NCBI GenBank assembly: GCA_031290535.1
Contig: JAITNI010000161.1
Coordinates: 1 to 6,287 of the forward strand
From: Zoogloeaceae bacterium
Lineage (GTDB): Bacteria > Pseudomonadota > Gammaproteobacteria > Burkholderiales > Rhodocyclaceae
Length of the DNA stretch: 6,287 bases
Reading direction: 5' to 3'
Part shown: piece by piece, positions 5,813 through 6,287 of the stretch
Numbering within the stretch: the first letter of the stretch is position 1
How the letters are laid out: the number at the start of each line of letters is the position of its first letter
The notes under the pieces: generated by a model
The model's input: the letters and a program-made list of their open reading frames with translations, nothing else
Database searches by the model: none
Told to the model about the DNA's origin: nothing
Program-made: the position numbers and the translations under genes

Positions 5813-5833
5813 CGCCGGTTCACCCTTCCGGCG
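5813..5833 (+). other. Hairpin A before moeB (alternative to hairpin B)
   Basis: CGCCGG (5813-5818) pairs with CCGGCG (5828-5833) across a 9-base loop. Its 3' arm shares bases 5829-5833 with hairpin B, so only one of the two can form at a time. Confidence 0.4.
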
Positions 5834-5860
5834 CAAAGCGCCGCAAACTTTTCTTCCTTT
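5829..5860 (+). terminator. Possible rho-independent terminator or attenuator (hairpin B)
   Basis: CGGCGC (5829-5834), loop AAA, GCGCCG (5838-5843) forms a 6-base GC-only stem. The pyrimidine tract CTTTTCTTCCTTT begins about 4 bases later at 5848. The tract is interrupted by C and is not adjacent to the stem, so termination would be partial at best. It would end the envC-ctpA-repeat transcript, or set the level of read-through into moeB. Confidence 0.4.
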
Positions 5861-5865
5861 CTGAC

Positions 5866-6287
5866 ATGGACGACCCGCAACTGCTCCGCTACAGCCGCCA
5901 TATCCTGCTCGACGCCTTCGGGATTGAGGGGCAGGAGCGCCTGTTGGCTTGCCGTGTGCTGATCGTCGGCGTCGGCGGACTGGGCTGTCCTGCCGCCCTG
6001 TATCTGGCCTCGGCGGGGGTGGGCACGCTGGTGCTGGCGGATGGCGACACGGTGGAGGCCACCAATTTGCAACGCCAGATTCTGCATACGGAAGATCGCC
6101 TTGGACAACTCAAAACCCTGTCCGCACAAGTCGCGCTGGCGGCGGTCAATCCCGCCACGCGGGTAATTCCCGTCAGCGAGCGGCTGGCAGGCGCGGCGCT
6201 GGAACGCGAAGTGGCCACTGCCGATCTGGTGCTCGATTGCAGCGACAATTTTGCCACCCGCCACGCCATCAACCGCGCCTGCGCGGC
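5866..6287 (+). CDS. moeB: MoeB/ThiF-family adenylyltransferase, N-terminal part (runs off right edge)
   Basis: An E1-like enzyme that adenylates the C-terminal glycine of a small sulfur-carrier protein (MoaD in molybdopterin synthesis, or ThiS in thiamine synthesis). The first 140 codons show the family signature: QLLRYSRHILL at residues 5-15, the nucleotide loop GVGGLG (35-40) followed by CPAALYLASAG, ADGDTVEATNLQRQILH (58-74, with Asp59, Asn67 and Arg70 expected to contact ATP), Lys83, and CSDNFATR (125-132), where Asp127 matches the catalytic Asp of E. coli MoeB. Start ATG 5866 is the first start after an in-frame stop at 5797-5799. No Shine-Dalgarno is visible; the 5' side is pyrimidine-rich. 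The ctpA-moeB neighbourhood favours MoeB, but ThiF or HesA cannot be excluded without the C-terminus. Confidence 0.9.
   Translation, partial: MDDPQLLRYSRHILLDAFGIEGQERLLACRVLIVGVGGLGCPAALYLASAGVGTLVLADGDTVEATNLQRQILHTEDRLGQLKTLSAQVALAAVNPATRVIPVSERLAGAALEREVATADLVLDCSDNFATRHAINRACA

Noticed and set aside
5722..6264. Open frame of 180 codons on the minus strand over the moeB start
   Set aside because: It runs across the intergenic hairpins and antisense to a clear MoeB/ThiF domain; no motif of its own.

Overview
The window reads as ordinary chromosomal DNA of a GC-rich Gram-negative bacterium, most likely a betaproteobacterium. The evidence is the gene set and order (rhodanese, grxC, secB, SH3-domain protein, gpsA on one strand; an EnvC-type amidase activator, a CtpA-type protease and a moeB/thiF gene on the other), the presence of SecB, and Sec signal peptides on the envelope proteins. 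I cannot name the genus from sequence alone.

Left half, minus strand (about 2216 down to 1): five genes, probably one operon. In transcription order they are a membrane-anchored rhodanese-like protein, glutaredoxin 3 (grxC), the export chaperone SecB, a secreted protein with two SH3-like domains, and the start of glycerol-3-phosphate dehydrogenase (gpsA), which runs off the left edge. Rhodanese/grxC and SH3/gpsA each overlap by 4 bases (ATGA). The gaps elsewhere are 57 bases (grxC-secB) and 23 bases (secB-SH3).

Centre (2217-2339): a 123-base divergent intergenic region. It is AT-rich near 2300, carries overlapping -10-like hexamers on the two strands, and has two short perfect inverted repeats.

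Right half, plus strand (2340 to the end): an EnvC-like degenerate-LytM activator (GTG start), a CtpA-family S41 protease overlapping it by 4 bases, then, after a 2-base gap, a secreted or lipid-anchored protein I do not recognise. That protein is two copies of one ~100-residue domain, 93% identical. A 66-base gap with two mutually exclusive hairpins follows, then the first 140 codons of a MoeB/ThiF-family adenylyltransferase. The EnvC and CtpA homologues suggest a cell-envelope (peptidoglycan remodelling and periplasmic proteolysis) operon. The duplicated protein is the least explained part of the window. It is co-translated with the protease, has lower GC than its neighbours, and carries a perfect lipobox, so a protease-partner lipoprotein is a testable idea.

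No stretch longer than 300 bases lacks a gene. I found no tRNA, rRNA, CRISPR array, transposase or insertion sequence.
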